From Isoetes taiwanensis (taxonomy: Eukaryota > Streptophyta > Lycopodiopsida > Isoetales > Isoetaceae): DNA of 64,000 nucleotides. Positions 1 to 10,929 of the stretch are shown here, piece after piece. A program made the translations under genes and the position numbers. Position 1 is the first letter of the stretch, and each line of letters begins with the position of its first letter. A model generated the notes under the pieces. The model saw nothing but the letters and a program-made list of their open reading frames with translations. It had not been told where the DNA came from and searched no databases. The stretch covers positions 6,978,871 to 7,042,870 of the forward strand of contig JAJEKV010000010.1 in the NCBI GenBank assembly GCA_021234155.1. The letters run 5' to 3'.

Positions 1-307
1 ATCTGCTAAATCAGCACATAACAGTACATAAAAGTCTTTTTTGGTGTCACTTTAATCTATCTGCACTTAGCATATGAAAAATACAGGAATATGGTATTAC
101 CATAAGTTTCCCTCGTATTTTCAAAGTTAAAAACATTCTTAGATCAAGGTATAGAAATTACCTTATGATAAAGTTTAGACAACCCGCAGTTTCAACATTG
201 CAGAGAATTACAATTACAAGTATTACCATCTTAGAGCCATTGCATAATTGATTTTGAAAGTCCATCAAAATACTTTAATAATAACTTCAATCCAGAGAGT
301 AAGAGAT

Positions 308-410
308 TGGTTACCTGCAGCAGAACCAGAGAATAGTTAGCCAGATATGGGTAACATCCTAAGCCACTAGCAGGTAAGCAGATAATCTCTTAGGTTTTTC
401 ACCCTTCACC
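308..410 (-). other. Block conserved with the 57.8 kb and 60.7 kb repeats; possible exon
   Basis: About 100 bp here align with 57812-57914 and 60743-60840, while the flanks hardly align, so the block has been kept or copied separately from its surroundings. On the minus strand one frame reads GEKPKRLSAYLLVA, which resembles the start of an HMG box (KPKRPxSAY), but a TAG codon follows at once in all three copies and the phase does not join cleanly to the exon at 855-1202. It may be an exon of the same gene family as 58751-59010, or only a conserved intronic or repeat block. Confidence 0.35.
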
Positions 411-854
411 CTGTCAGAAGTTCCTGAACAGGTTTATATTTTGCAATATAAGGAAATGCAGCAAATATACCCAACGGGAGGCATTCCTTATATTTGTTCT
501 AGCAGTACAAATAAGCCATAAGACCTAGAGTTATTATATGCAAAATAATTTAAATAATTGCAAGCAAACTTGAAATTCGTTCTAGCTTATTAGCTCAGCC
601 TTAGATCAGTGGATCTGATCTATATTTCAAAGCATATAATAGTGAAAGTAAATCCAGCAGTCTAAATTTATTTTTTAGCCCTACGTAAGCCCTTCTGATC
701 TGGATAACCCTGTTTGCAGCTTCATTTTATATCAGCAGCATGATTTACATAGGTCCTAATTTTGAATCAACAATTTTGAGATCTATTTACTGCAGTTTAT
801 TTCATGCTATTGTAATAAGGTCAGCAGCAAACAATAAGCACATTGATAAAGAAC

Positions 855-1202
855 CTGATGAGTGTGCTTAGCAGCTAGCTGGTCCTCCATTGTTGTTGCA
901 TTTGCAGAAGCATTTGGTGTGTTTGCCATCCCTGGTGCTATTGAATCTTCCACAAAGTCATCAGATGACTTATTGCTGTCAGGATTAACATATCCTTCAA
1001 TTGTGCCTTCAGTCATGCCAGGATTAATCTCTTTGATATTGCATCCTCCCACCATTTGAATACTGGCAGAACAATCAGAGATTGTGGGGGCAGCTACAGG
1101 CTTATGGAATTGATAAATCTTTTTCCTCTTAGAGGAATTCTTGCTTTCCTCTTCTAGCCTTCTTCTGGTGGCCATGCCTAGATCTCCCTTCTTCCTTGTC
1201 AT
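855..1202 (-). CDS. First coding exon of an unrecognised gene (116 codons)
   Basis: An open frame starts at the ATG at 1202 and ends at a CAG|GTTCTT donor at 855/854, giving 116 codons in phase 0. The N-terminus is basic (MTRKKGDLGMATRRRLEEE, then KNSSKRKKIYQF), which could be a nuclear-localisation signal; the rest is acidic and Ser/Asn/Thr-rich and probably disordered. No known domain is seen. The start is chosen because the frame opens there and the 5' flank carries a telobox-like motif. The next exon should lie below 850; the conserved block at 308-410 is one candidate. Reading past the donor adds 15 residues before a stop. The ending QLAAKHTHQ|donor weakly recalls the exon end NIIQ|donor at 58751, so the two may be paralogous. 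Function unknown. Confidence 0.45.
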
Positions 1203-1290
1203 AGTAGCAAACAGAGGAGAGCATCAAATGAGAGATTAAGAGGACGTTGCCTACCTCCGATTATTTATGGTACGCAGGAGTATTGCATTC

Positions 1291-1304
1291 GCCCTAACCC
1301 TAAA
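1291..1304. promoter_or_regulatory. Telobox-like motif upstream of the 855-1202 exon
   Basis: Two CCCTAA units stand in tandem about 90 bp upstream of the putative start codon. Telobox (AAACCCTAA-type) motifs are common just upstream of plant housekeeping genes. Only the motif is seen; its use is inferred. Confidence 0.25.
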
Positions 1305-1569
1305 GGTAGATCTTCCCATCGTCCATTTCCAGCCAGATCCTGGCCATTCCATTGTAACAGAATTTTAGTGCTTCTTCAGTCCGGATCTTGTGTCCTTAGG
1401 CAGGTACATGCACGAAATGCCATCACGGTCGAAGAGCAATCACGGTTGCGGCCATTGCCTTTGAGTTTTGTCACCAATACTTTAGGTTTTCGGTATAGAA
1501 CATTTGCAAAACACAATCTTCATGAGCGTACAACAAAAGTGTCAAGGTTAGTCAAACATATTGTATAAA

Positions 1570-2130
1570 GAATATATATTGTATTCACTCTAGTTGTCCA
1601 TCTTCGAATCTTGAACCATTGCTTTCGATGGAGATACATAGCATATTGAAAGCATAATAGATCGTGTTTATTTGGTAGGTAAAAATCCACTTACTTGCTG
1701 TCATTTGTCTTTTGTGTATTCTGACCAACTTCACATTGCTTAGCCTAGCAGTGGGTCACATACCGGCATTCACTGCAATATTTGAGGTCATATCTCTAAC
1801 CATATAAGAAGCAATATATGTCTAGGCCAACATATTAAAGGTAGCACCATTATTGAAGTCAGCACATCCTTCATACTGAAAATAGGCAAAGAAGTAAATG
1901 CTGCCAATATCCGTCAGAGTCACATCATGACCATTTAATTATTATGTTATCCCAGTATGATTAAACCCTGGTCTTGCCCATGAAATATCATGTGACTTGC
2001 ACAATTAGTAGCAACCTATGGTCAATAGTCCACATTTAGAATTTCCGTTGCGCAATATTATTCCATATGGTTATTTTTCATAACATCCTAGGGGGCTTCA
2101 TGTACACTGGACAAGTTATCTCAAATAATA
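1570..2130. other. Gene-free stretch
   Basis: AT-rich sequence with stop codons in all frames. I see no gene, repeat terminus or RNA signature here. Confidence 0.4.
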
Positions 2131-2139
2131 AAAAAAAAA

Positions 2140-2245
2140 CTATGACGTATTCTGGTAGCCATGAGGCCACACGAATCCATGCAATACATCCTTCTACCCC
2201 CAGTTGTCTAATTTCTGCCTAGAGCATTTTATTATCTTGTTAGCT
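2140..2245 (-). repeat. Degenerate second copy of the PPR 3' end
   Basis: This stretch matches 2398-2577 in order, from a CTATGAC..TATTCTGG start to an AGAGCATTTT..CTTGTTAGC end, with a ~70-bp deletion. On the minus strand it still reads ANKIIKCSR where the other copy reads ANKTAKCSS. It is therefore a partial local duplication of the PPR 3' exon and is not coding. Confidence 0.55.
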
Positions 2246-2417
2246 CGATGACCTAGAGTTGCAACTGAACTCACCTTCGAACAGGTGGTGCATGCACCAG
2301 CAGCTGCAGCAGGAACATGCGCCAGCAACTGCAGCAGGACGGTAAAGGCTCCCCTTCATTGTTTGTAATACTTGTGCCCATAGCATCCAAGAAAAATCTA
2401 TGACTTATTCTGGTTTA

Positions 2418-3220
2418 TCATGCGGCCACGTGAACCCCTGCAATACATCGTTCTCCCTCTAGTAGTCTATTTAACCTCTGCAATATGGCGTCAACCTCCC
2501 AATTTTCTATATGTGTTCTGCTTTCACTACCAAAAGAAAAGACCTTACTAGAGCATTTTGCTGTCTTGTTAGCACCATCCTGCATTTTAGCATTAGCATA
2601 GATGTTTGACATAAGCACATAAGCATAGGCACAGTGGGAATCTAAACAAACTAATTTTTTAGAGCATTACCTCCCCAGGTCCACATTGCCATGCATTCTG
2701 CAAGCACTAAGCAGAAGTTTCCAACCCAATATATTGGGTTCCTTAGCAGTGTTTAATAATTCTTCTACTTCTTTGAGGCATCCTGCACGACCTAAAATAT
2801 CTACCATGCAAATATAATGGTCCTCATCTGGCACAACTCCAAACTCTTTCTCCATATGCTCAAAATACCAGCGGCCTTTCTCTATAGGGCCTGCTCGACT
2901 ACATGCAACTAGAATACAAAGTAAGATAACTGTATCTGGCTTGATACCATCATGTTGCATTTTATCGAAGCAGTCTACAGCGAGAAGACCTTCCCCATGC
3001 TGGGCATATCCTGCAATTATTGCACCCCAGGACACCACATTCCGGACTGACAGCCTGTCAAACAATCTGCGCAGACTCGTCTAAGCATCCACATTTACAA
3101 TACATATCAACAAGGGCAATTCCCATGCCAACATCTAAATCAAATCCTTTCTGTACAATGTCATCATGAAAGAATCTTCCCTGCTGTGTAGTTCCCAGAA
3201 AGCCTAAGTTCGCCAAATCT
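2418..3220 (-). pseudogene. PPR protein (PLS class with E-type tail), frameshifted
   Basis: Reading down from 3220 the frame gives GRFFHDDIVQKGFDLDVG and LVDMYCKCGCLDES, then a one-base shift near 3075-3085, then RLFDRLSVRNVVSWGAIIAG, AVDCFDKMQHDGIKPDTV, a YICMVDILGRAGCLKEVEE block and LLSACRMHGNVDLG. These are successive P, L and S motifs of an organellar RNA-editing type PPR protein. After a GT-containing break near 2690 a second piece (2418-2640) reads AYAYVLMSNIYANA and RTHIENWEVDAILQRLNRL, the E-type tail, but the usual ~15 residues between the two are missing. The N-terminal repeats and any DYW domain are absent. The frameshift, the lost residues and the local duplication at 2140-2245 make this a decayed copy. 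Members normally bind organellar transcripts. Confidence 0.75.
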
Positions 3221-3724
3221 TCACTCATTAAGAGGGCCCCTCAAAAATTTGTCACTTATGGGGGGCTAACATTATTAGAAATTTTTATTCCTAAATATAT
3301 CTATCAACTAAGAATAATCCCGCTCTTTTGGAAAATCAAATGTCGAGGCACTTTTCAATTCCCTTTACGAAGACTCCGGCATCCGATTTCCGATTCTTCC
3401 TACCAACAATATGTGCATTATTGAAATACATGGGTTATAAATTCAAATTCATACAACATGTAACTTAAATACATTTGTATAGGGTAGCGACTTTTTTATG
3501 TTCGGGTAACTAGCTCTATATTTAATAAGAATCTAGCTAAAAATCGTCGTTTGAGCTACACACTATTAGATATTTGGTTCAAAAATCGCCAATTGGGTTC
3601 CAGCCAAATTAGAAAAAAATAGGAAAAATGGCCAGTTCAGACTACACTTTTGGGGTCATATTTTATAAGGAATGGCCAATTCATTATACTTATACAAAAT
3701 TATAGGTCCCGTAAAATTTTCCCT
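3221..3724. other. Gene-free stretch before the segmental duplication
   Basis: AT-rich, no coding frame I can support. It ends where similarity to copy B begins, near 3725. Confidence 0.4.
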
Positions 3725-4270
3725 GATTATAAACGACGTTCTTATATCTTATATCTCTCTCTGGTTTGAATGCCATCCCGATAATATATTTCGAAGATGG
3801 TCCTTACAAGCTCGAGCACACTTCCAATTATACATCAAAGTTATATTTGCTCCTTCTATTTCTTACTCTACTAACAGACGTGTGCCTAGCGTTGTTGGGC
3901 ATAAGTCGAGGTTTGTGTTAATCCACTATAATAAAGTACTGGAGGTTCATAGCTAAAGGTGTAATACATAAAGATAGGCAAGTTATATGACAAAAATCAA
4001 GACTCTCTAAACAATATGCATTCTTCGTTAGCTACTACTCAATATTACTATGTGATGGTTCAAGACAAATAAGTCCTATCATTCTCAAGCAAACCCAACA
4101 AAAGTCACATGTCATTGTTCGCTGGATGGTTTTTTTCCATTGTTATTATTCGATGGCCATGCAGCCATTCATCAAACAATTTATATCTAACTTCGAAAGG
4201 TTATATACCTTTGCAATTATAATTAGTCTGTGTGCAGGAGTTTTTACAATTACTTCCATAGTGGTTTTCT

Positions 4271-4510
4271 TTGCATCAAGAAGAGCATTTTCTTAACTTT
4301 TGAGTCTATAAAGAAACAAAAAGTAGAAGGGCAGGCGTGGGGCAAGGGTAGGTATAGTTTTGCAAAGCTTTTATTTTTCCAAAATAGGGTGAATGGACTT
4401 ATAGATCTTGAGATGACATATATGACAACGAGAAAAGAGCCTCGTAAAAGGAAACGAGGTCAAGAGCTTGGAAAAATGACAATAGGTACAACCATGGAAG
4501 CATCCACTAA
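4271..4510 (+). repeat. 240-bp block, copy 1 of 4
   Basis: The block begins TTGCATCAAGAAGAGC and ends GAAGCATCCACTAA. It recurs at 9198-9433, 35570-35807 and 39183-39406, each at one edge of a segmental-duplication copy. It keeps an open frame of about 75 residues containing KQKVEGQAWGKG and MTTRKEPRKRKR, but no known domain is visible. Confidence 0.75.
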
Positions 4511-5918
4511 GATGAATATCTCAAAGCTTATTGATCTTCTTCTAGTAAATTATCTCTTATAGGGAGTGTGTAAAACTAAAACTATGCATGAGGTCGAGAA
4601 TAAGAATGACAAATGTGCAATTTGGGTCCAATTTCGAGTGATAGAATACGTCGTGCAAGATAGTTTTTCCATCAAAATCCCAACATCAAGGGTAAAATAA
4701 TCTTGGTCTATAAGTAAAAGGAATAATTGTCTATACATCACTAGAAATGGGGCCCAGCATTGCTGGACAATTTTCACCTAAATGAACCTTAAGAATGATG
4801 TTGTTGCCTCCGATTAATTGACTGTTCACACCTATAAAAAACATGCGAATGTTGATGACCTTTAGATTTTATTTGTTTTTTTCTTTGTGATACAGGAAGA
4901 TAGTTCTAAATAATAAAGGGATTTCCTTTCTTTGGTTGTGGGGAATACGGATACCGGATTGTGGTCCAAAAAGAAACAGGGAAATATATTTTGGAATACA
5001 CTTTGTATTCCATAGGATTTTGCTTACAACGGGAGAGGAGGCGAATTTTTTTCCCGCCTCCTCTAGTTTGATCTGGCGATAATCCTGTTTGGTGATCTAC
5101 TTTAGCTCCAGATTGTTGTTTTGAAACCCTGGCTAATGATGACGACTCTGATATGTTGAGCTAGTTGCCTGGAGCACGTTCAAGGACTCGATTTAGATTA
5201 GGGTAAAGAACTCCATGTGCAAACAATGCTCGCATGTGGCGCTAGTTTCCGGAGAACCTACTTAGACAGTCCATGCTTTTTTCCCACATTTTCGGTCCTT
5301 GCTTTATAGTTACGGTGTTCCCAGTTCTTTCCTTATAGACCAAGTATCCTTGAAGCCCGAGGCAATCCTTTTCATTTTCTCAAGGAGCACACACCCAGTT
5401 GAAGAAATTGTTTCTATGTCCTCCTTTTCTACATATTGGATTGTATCATCCTTTAGATTCGAGGAATACCCAGTTCATTTCTTGCATAGGCAGTGATTAA
5501 ATCTAATAAGAACAGCTTGAAAAGTGGTTTATAGTGAAGCATTGTTTCTTGAGATTTCGGGCTTTCTTGTGATTTCCTTTACCTTGCCGAGTTAAAAAAA
5601 TGGCAGATTGAACAATCCGTTAATAGATTTGCTATTGCTGGCTGTCTGATTCTTGCAGCCGACCATCAAATGCATGTGAAGTCTGCTGTGGTGCTATGGC
5701 ATGTGAAATTTGTTGGCTTTGCTGGAAACACTTTTGATTTTGGACGTTTGCTGGTTTGTTACAAGAAGGACGTTTCTACAACAGTAAATCTGTTAAAACA
5801 AGCTCTAAAATTTGCATTTACAATTTTCTTTTAGCTGTTAGTCCATCATGGTAAGACATTTCTCAAATATGGACTCAAGACTTTGTATACTTGCACTATT
5901 TTGTCTTATTGAAAAGCC

Positions 5919-6416
5919 TACAGCCGAACTAATGCTAGTATGGCAGTGATTTGAGACAAAATTAGTATTACAATATTTGAGAAAATGACGTGTCATAATG
6001 AGATTTCGTGGACTGCTCTAATTATGGCTTATGCCTATCATGAACATGGAAAACAAGAACTGCAGAGATTTCAGCACATGAAAGTGGAGGGCATTAATCC
6101 AGATTGTGTTACTCTAGCATGTTGTTGTAGTGGTCTTATAGATGAGGCCTTTCATTATTTTGTTACTGTGAGTAAAGACTACGCAATCAACCCAACAGTT
6201 GAGCAGCATGGGTGTCTAGTTAATGTTCTTGCACGAGCGGGGTTGTTAGATGATGCGGAATGCTTGGCTGAAAGGTTTGCCTTTCCAAGCGGATGTCTTT
6301 GCATGGGCAGCTTTGCTAGGCTCTTGCAGAACTTATGCTGCAAAGTCTGCAAATTCTTTTACTTGCAAAGTCTTTTATTACCAATAATAACAAAAGAGAT
6401 GGATCTACTCTACTGA
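5919..6416 (+). pseudogene. PPR fragment in copy A, disabled
   Basis: The frame gives IFEKMTCHNEISWTALIMAYA, HMKVEGINPDCVTL, LIDEAFHYFVTVSKDYAINP and LVNVLARAGLLDDAECLAER, the L-S-P order of a PLS-class PPR protein. After FAFPS the reading shifts by one base: the correct continuation DVFAWAALLGSCRTYAA lies in the next frame. Compared with copy B it has lost about 15 bp after CVTL, and an in-frame TGA stands upstream near 5950. The frameshift is shared with copy B (37239-37745), so the gene was already dead before the duplication. No PPR frame is open long enough upstream to be a gene. Confidence 0.75.
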
Positions 6417-6589
6417 CATTGCAGATGCAGACACGTTGTTTCTTGTGCTAGTATTATGTGATGCCAACATATCGATAGTGTAGAGGGAGGTTTTCTAATC
6501 CCTTACTCTACTTTTGATGTTTGATGGCAAATAGGATGGCCACATGTGGAAATGAACTTTACATGACAATAACTAGATGACGCATGTTG

Positions 6590-7796
6590 ATGTTGACCAA
6601 CTAGCTGTTCGGGAAATTAGCTGCAAAGTCTACATTTCTTTTGGATCCAGGAGATGCTTCTCCATATACATTATTGTCAAATAGATATGCTGAAGGTTCA
6701 TGATACAAGCAAAGTTTATTTTCCTGCTAATTCGCTCCTCGCACAACTGCTTTTCTGTTATGTAGTTTTTAACGATTATGTAAAATCTGCAGGAGTTATT
6801 GTTTGTAATGGGATATATTTGGATGTTGTAGGCGGGCCTCTTTCTGATGGGGATTCTCTGCTTCCAGAAGCTTCCCATCCCCAACCGCTTTTTGGCTTTT
6901 AATTTTAGTACCTTGCGGGGTTCCTTCGTATTTTTTATTTTTCACATCTTTTATTTTGGAGGTCTACATTAACACTAGAATGGTCAGATGATGGACCAGA
7001 AGTGGTCCATTTGAAGTGTTCAGTTTAAAATTCATATAAAATCAATAGTACAAAGTCTATTCGAACCCTTCCTAGGAGTTCATATATGGCAGTCATGGTA
7101 AAAATACCTAAAAATATATATGCCTCCATTCTTGTAAGTTTTAGCAAACTCAGGGGGGTCAAGTACCAAAAGCTTCATGTTTACATAAAGCCAAACTGTC
7201 TCAACAAAACGGTTTTTTCAACTTTTTTGATTACCATGATATTTGTCTACACAAGATAGGAAAAATGACACAAAAAATCACACGTCAATCCGAAGTCTAT
7301 GAAGAAGGATAGAGCCATTCAAACATGACAGGGTCAAAACTGCTTTCTGCCTCCTCAGAACCAATTATGGTTCCCAGAAGGCAGTTGTAGTTTAAATACA
7401 ACAACTTTTACAGGGAAATGCATTTTGAGCTAATATTTGACATATAAGCAATTGACAAGTCCCTCCATCCCATATGGCTGGCCCTGAATTTGATGTTTGG
7501 ACTTTCACTTTTGATCTCAAATTTAGGTAGCTTATAATAATGGTTAATATTTCTCTATATAGAGCAAAACTTACTCTATGATGTCCTCCAAAAAATCATA
7601 GTATGAAAGTTCAAAATGATATGAAACCAATGCAAAAATAAGCTTATTAAAAATGCAAAAGACATGGTCACATGAAATCAAGAAAGGTTTCTGTACCTGA
7701 GCCCATTACTAGTCCATAAGTCTATTTAAAATCAATAACTTCCTTATGTTAATTGATCTCAAGTTAAATTTCCTTATGTTAATTGATCTCAAGTCC
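6590..7796. other. Non-coding part of copy A
   Basis: AT-rich sequence matching 37930-39180 in copy B. Between 7575 and 7790 it is also distantly similar to 12280-12470, so it belongs to an older repeat family. A ~28-bp tandem duplication (CCTTATGTTAATTGATCTCA twice) sits at 7741-7795. Short frames such as 6654-6902 are not supported. Confidence 0.5.
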
Positions 7797-7812
7797 ATAA
7801 CTTCCTTGCATC

Positions 7813-9188
7813 TAGAAAGATATAGCTAGTCCATCTAGAAAGGCAAGGGTAGCAACAACTTTACAGGTGTTGTCTGAAGGGAGTAAGGATGAGTTGTCCG
7901 CGATCTTGGACACATTGAAAGCTCGACAGACTCAGCTTCAACAACAATTGCCTCCAGATGACATGTTTTACCAGTCTGATTGTCAGGATGTAGTTCAAGC
8001 TTCTGGTATTCCTGTGGTTGAGATGGACCATAAGCTCATATTAAGTGTGCTGAGAACCTATCCTCATGTGCAGTCCTTAGATATTTTACTGGTGGCTATT
8101 TGGATTTTTCACGGTTCCGTATTTGGTTATCTCGGCTTTTGAGACGCCTTCAATTTCCTCCTTTTCAGTCCATCAAGTTGTTGGCGAAAAAATTTGTTCT
8201 TATTATGTTTGAAAGTAGTGACGCAATGGACTCTTTGGTATCAAGAGGGATTGATCCACTTGGTGGGGAGTATATGATGTATCAGTATTACTCTCCTGGT
8301 TTTACACCAGATATGGTTCGCGCATTAAAGATGCCTTGCTGATTCTCGATACCTAATCTTCCTCCTGATCTAATGGCCCATTAATTTATAGTTGCAATTG
8401 CAACTGGTCTTGGGGTTCATATCTCACATTCCATCATGAACGGTCCAAGAATTTGTGTCTCAATGCCAGTAGACTCGGCTTTACCAGATTATATAGTGGT
8501 GAAAAGTGGGCCTTAGTATAAGAAGTTGGATCTTAAGCTTCTGAATGGTCCAGAATTAGCCCGTCTGTTTCCTGACAAGGAGGCTTTTGCTAGCTTTCAT
8601 CGAGGTACTCGTGCATCTCAGGCATCTGTTCAACCTTCTTCTCAGGCTCAAGCTCCCGTTGTTACTTCTTCATCTATTCATGATCAACCTTTACCAGTTG
8701 TGTTGCATACCTCGTCCATGGAAGATGCTCTAATTCCAGTTCCAACAGTGTCGTCTTTAGCGCCATTATCTGTACCTGTAGTTCATTCTTCTCTCCATGT
8801 TGATGCTTCTTCCTCTCATGTTTCTGAGGTTGTTATGGCTGATGGTCCTAATCTTCTGTGCGCAAAAGAATCATGGCAGCAGGTCAATTGGAAGAAGGCG
8901 GCGAGAAAGAAGTCTATTATGTCATCTCACGAGGCTATCCCGCCTCGTCTTATTCAGTGGCATGATAATTTGATGTCTGTTGATGACCATCTCGATGTGG
9001 CAGACCATGTTGATTGTGATGAGGCCATTAAACGCCTCAAGGTGGCACAAGGAGTCTGAGTGTATATACTGTGTATGGGTGGTTTTGCTTAGTGGACTAT
9101 TTCATCCTCTAGGTTTTGAGTCCCATGCCACAGATCCCTTGTACTATCTTGATTTTTCTTGATAATAGATTGTCGTCCTTCAAAAAAA
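7813..9188 (+). mobile_element. LINE-derived retroposon with 16-bp target-site duplication
   Basis: The element is flanked by ATAACTTCCTTGCATC at 7797-7812 and again at 9189-9204, and its 3' end is GTCGTCCTTC followed by eight A residues. Copy B of the segmental duplication (around 39175-39190) has only one copy of that 16-mer and no insert, which is the empty site. It is 1376 bp long, plus-oriented, and contains remains of a LINE first frame but no reverse transcriptase, so it is non-autonomous or internally deleted. The 3' tail resembles the ends at 20590 and 42826. Confidence 0.9.
7867..9059 (+). pseudogene. LINE ORF1 (gag-like, DUF4283-type) remains
   Basis: Three overlapping pieces in shifted frames make up one protein. 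The piece at 7867-8142 starts SEGSKDELSAILDTLKARQ. The piece at 8100-8342 carries FVLIMFESSDAMDSL and GGEYMMYQYYSPGF, the usual 'residue-filled strand then W/Y-x-x-x-F' pattern of the DUF4283 domain in plant LINE ORF1 proteins. The piece at 8526-9059 is a Ser/Pro/Val-rich tail ending in a basic KKAARKKS stretch. Stops near 8340, 8384 and 8516 and a frame change break it. No zinc knuckle is visible. The role of intact members is RNA binding in the retrotransposition particle. Confidence 0.6.
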
Positions 9189-9197
9189 ATAACTTCC

Positions 9198-9433
9198 TTG
9201 CATCATCAAGAACATTTCTTAACTTTTGAGTCTATAAAGAAACGAAAAGTAGAAGAGCAGGCGTGGGGCAAGGGTAGGTAGTTTTGCAAAGCTTTTATTT
9301 TTCCAAAATAGGGTGAATGTTCTTATAGATCTTGAGATGACATATATGACAACGAGAAAAGAGCCTCGCAAAAGGAAAGGAGGTCAAGAGCTTGGAAAAA
9401 TGACAATAGGTACAACCATGGAAGCATCCACTA
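9198..9433 (+). repeat. 240-bp block, copy 2 of 4
   Basis: Same block as 4271-4510, at the right end of copy A and directly after the LINE-derived element. Similarity to the other copies stops at CATCCACTAA. Confidence 0.7.
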
Positions 9434-10389
9434 AAATCATGTGAATATGCACCCAAACCAAAGGGGGTTTAAGGGGGATTTTATTTTAAATGTGTTAAAT
9501 GCAATGGTTTGTGTGATCTACTTCAGCTCCAGATGAACTTGCATAATTTGAGGGCAATGTTTAAGCACAAAGAACTGCGAATTTATGGGGTACTTATTCG
9601 CCAATTGAATCTACATGAAGTTCCACTCACACCTTTCAAAAATTATGTTATTAAAGGTAAGAAACCATGTTATCATTATGGGGATAAAATGGATAGGGCT
9701 AGTGAGAGATATATGCTCTATACAATTGGTCTAGTTATGGACCATAAATGGTTCATGCTTAATTATATTCATATCTTTCAAATAATACGTTATTTCAATA
9801 TGAAAATAGAGAGTTATATTGCAAAGGAAGGCCCGCTTCATGAAAAATATAGTGTACATGAAACATGACGTACTTGTAACATTATCCTACTAAAACTCTA
9901 ATGCTTTGTAGCATCAATGGATATACCAGTTTTATACTAGTAAAAAATAACCATGTTTCTCCGTATGCTTTTGCAAGAAAGCCACACAACCTACGTAGGA
10001 GACCTATATATATATATATGTCCTTGTCATATTTTGAACCATTTGGAAGGCTTATTTGGAGAAATGTAGCGTGTTCTTTACAAAGCTAAGAAAGATACAT
10101 CAAAGGTCATATGGTTTATTTTTCATTTTTATATTTAAACTTCACGATCTTCACTTTCATTCATCAATAAACATCACTAGCTAGTAAATGATGAGATTTT
10201 AGCCTAAAATTTTGAAATTAACTCAAATTTTTAACCTCTAATGTGTTAATCCTATGGTTGTACGTCATCGTTAAATCTAGTTAATTGCATAGTTAAACCC
10301 TAATTACACTATATGCAAGTTGATGGAGTAATTTTCTACGTAGATATAAGAAGGATACATCGTTCATTACCCTTGTGATACTTACAGGT
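9434..10389. other. Unassigned AT-rich stretch
   Basis: A 119-codon open frame at 9509-9868 has no recognisable domain and no splice context; I do not support it as a gene. A short TA run is at 10008-10020. Confidence 0.35.
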
Positions 10390-10886
10390 GGTGATTTTGG
10401 AGCATTTTAATATATAATTTTGTCCTAAATTCTGTATAGCAAATTCTCTATTAGATTTTGAAGTTGATATAACTTATGAACACTCCAACAAAAACATAAG
10501 ATTGTCCTTCATAGAGTTAAGATCTTAGGCCACAAGAACTAAGCCAAAACTTGTAATAATAAGAGAGAAATAATTCCTAAACCGCAAGCAGTATTTTTGA
10601 ACAAAATAGGGTTTGCCGGCTTCCACAGATGTTAGATGATAGCTAAAACATATAAATCAATGTGTTATATCATAAATAGACAAATACTTCCAATTTTAGC
10701 AAGGTCTAGGCATGTTCATGCTAGGAAAACCCAACAATGCAGTTCTAGACTGTTGCAGAAACTGTCAAATTCTCTAATATTTGAACAATCACTACAACAT
10801 ATAGGTGAGTTCATTGATATTGAAATTCTCGAAGTTCATTAGGAATTAAGTAAAGATTGATATGGTGGCGATCTATTCTGAAATTA
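10390..10886 (+). repeat. Diverged repeat, left copy (pairs with 13420-13915)
   Basis: Sequence from the TTTTGTCCTAAATTCTGT region through ACTTCCAATTTTAGCAAGG and CAATCACTACAACATAT aligns in order with 13430-13910, with many differences. The similarity resumes after the retroelement at 12060 (AGATATATTG against AGATATCTGG), so the older repeat was interrupted by that insertion. Confidence 0.6.
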
Positions 10887-10895
10887 AAACTTCTA

Positions 10896-10900
<5 letters not shown>

Positions 10901-10929
<29 letters not shown>

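Larger units (their letters stand above)
3725..9433 (+). repeat. Segmental duplication, copy A (pairs with 34126-39406)
   Basis: From ATTATAAACGACGTTC at about 3727 to the GAAGCATCCACTAA near 9433, the sequence follows 34126-39406 almost base for base, with scattered substitutions and small indels. Copy A lacks the 892-bp insertion of copy B (34381-35272) and carries its own LINE-derived insertion (7813-9188). Each copy has a ~240-bp block near its left side (4271-4510 in A) repeated at its right end (9198-9433 in A). The duplicated segment contains a decayed PPR fragment and no intact gene. Both copies are in the same orientation about 30.4 kb apart. Confidence 0.85.

Noticed and set aside
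4230-4562. 110-codon frame as a conserved gene (four copies)
   Set aside because: The frame is kept because the 240-bp block was duplicated. Copies at 9198 and 39183 lose the start or end, and there is no domain.
9509-9868. 119-codon open frame
   Set aside because: No domain, no splice context, AT-rich codon use like its surroundings.
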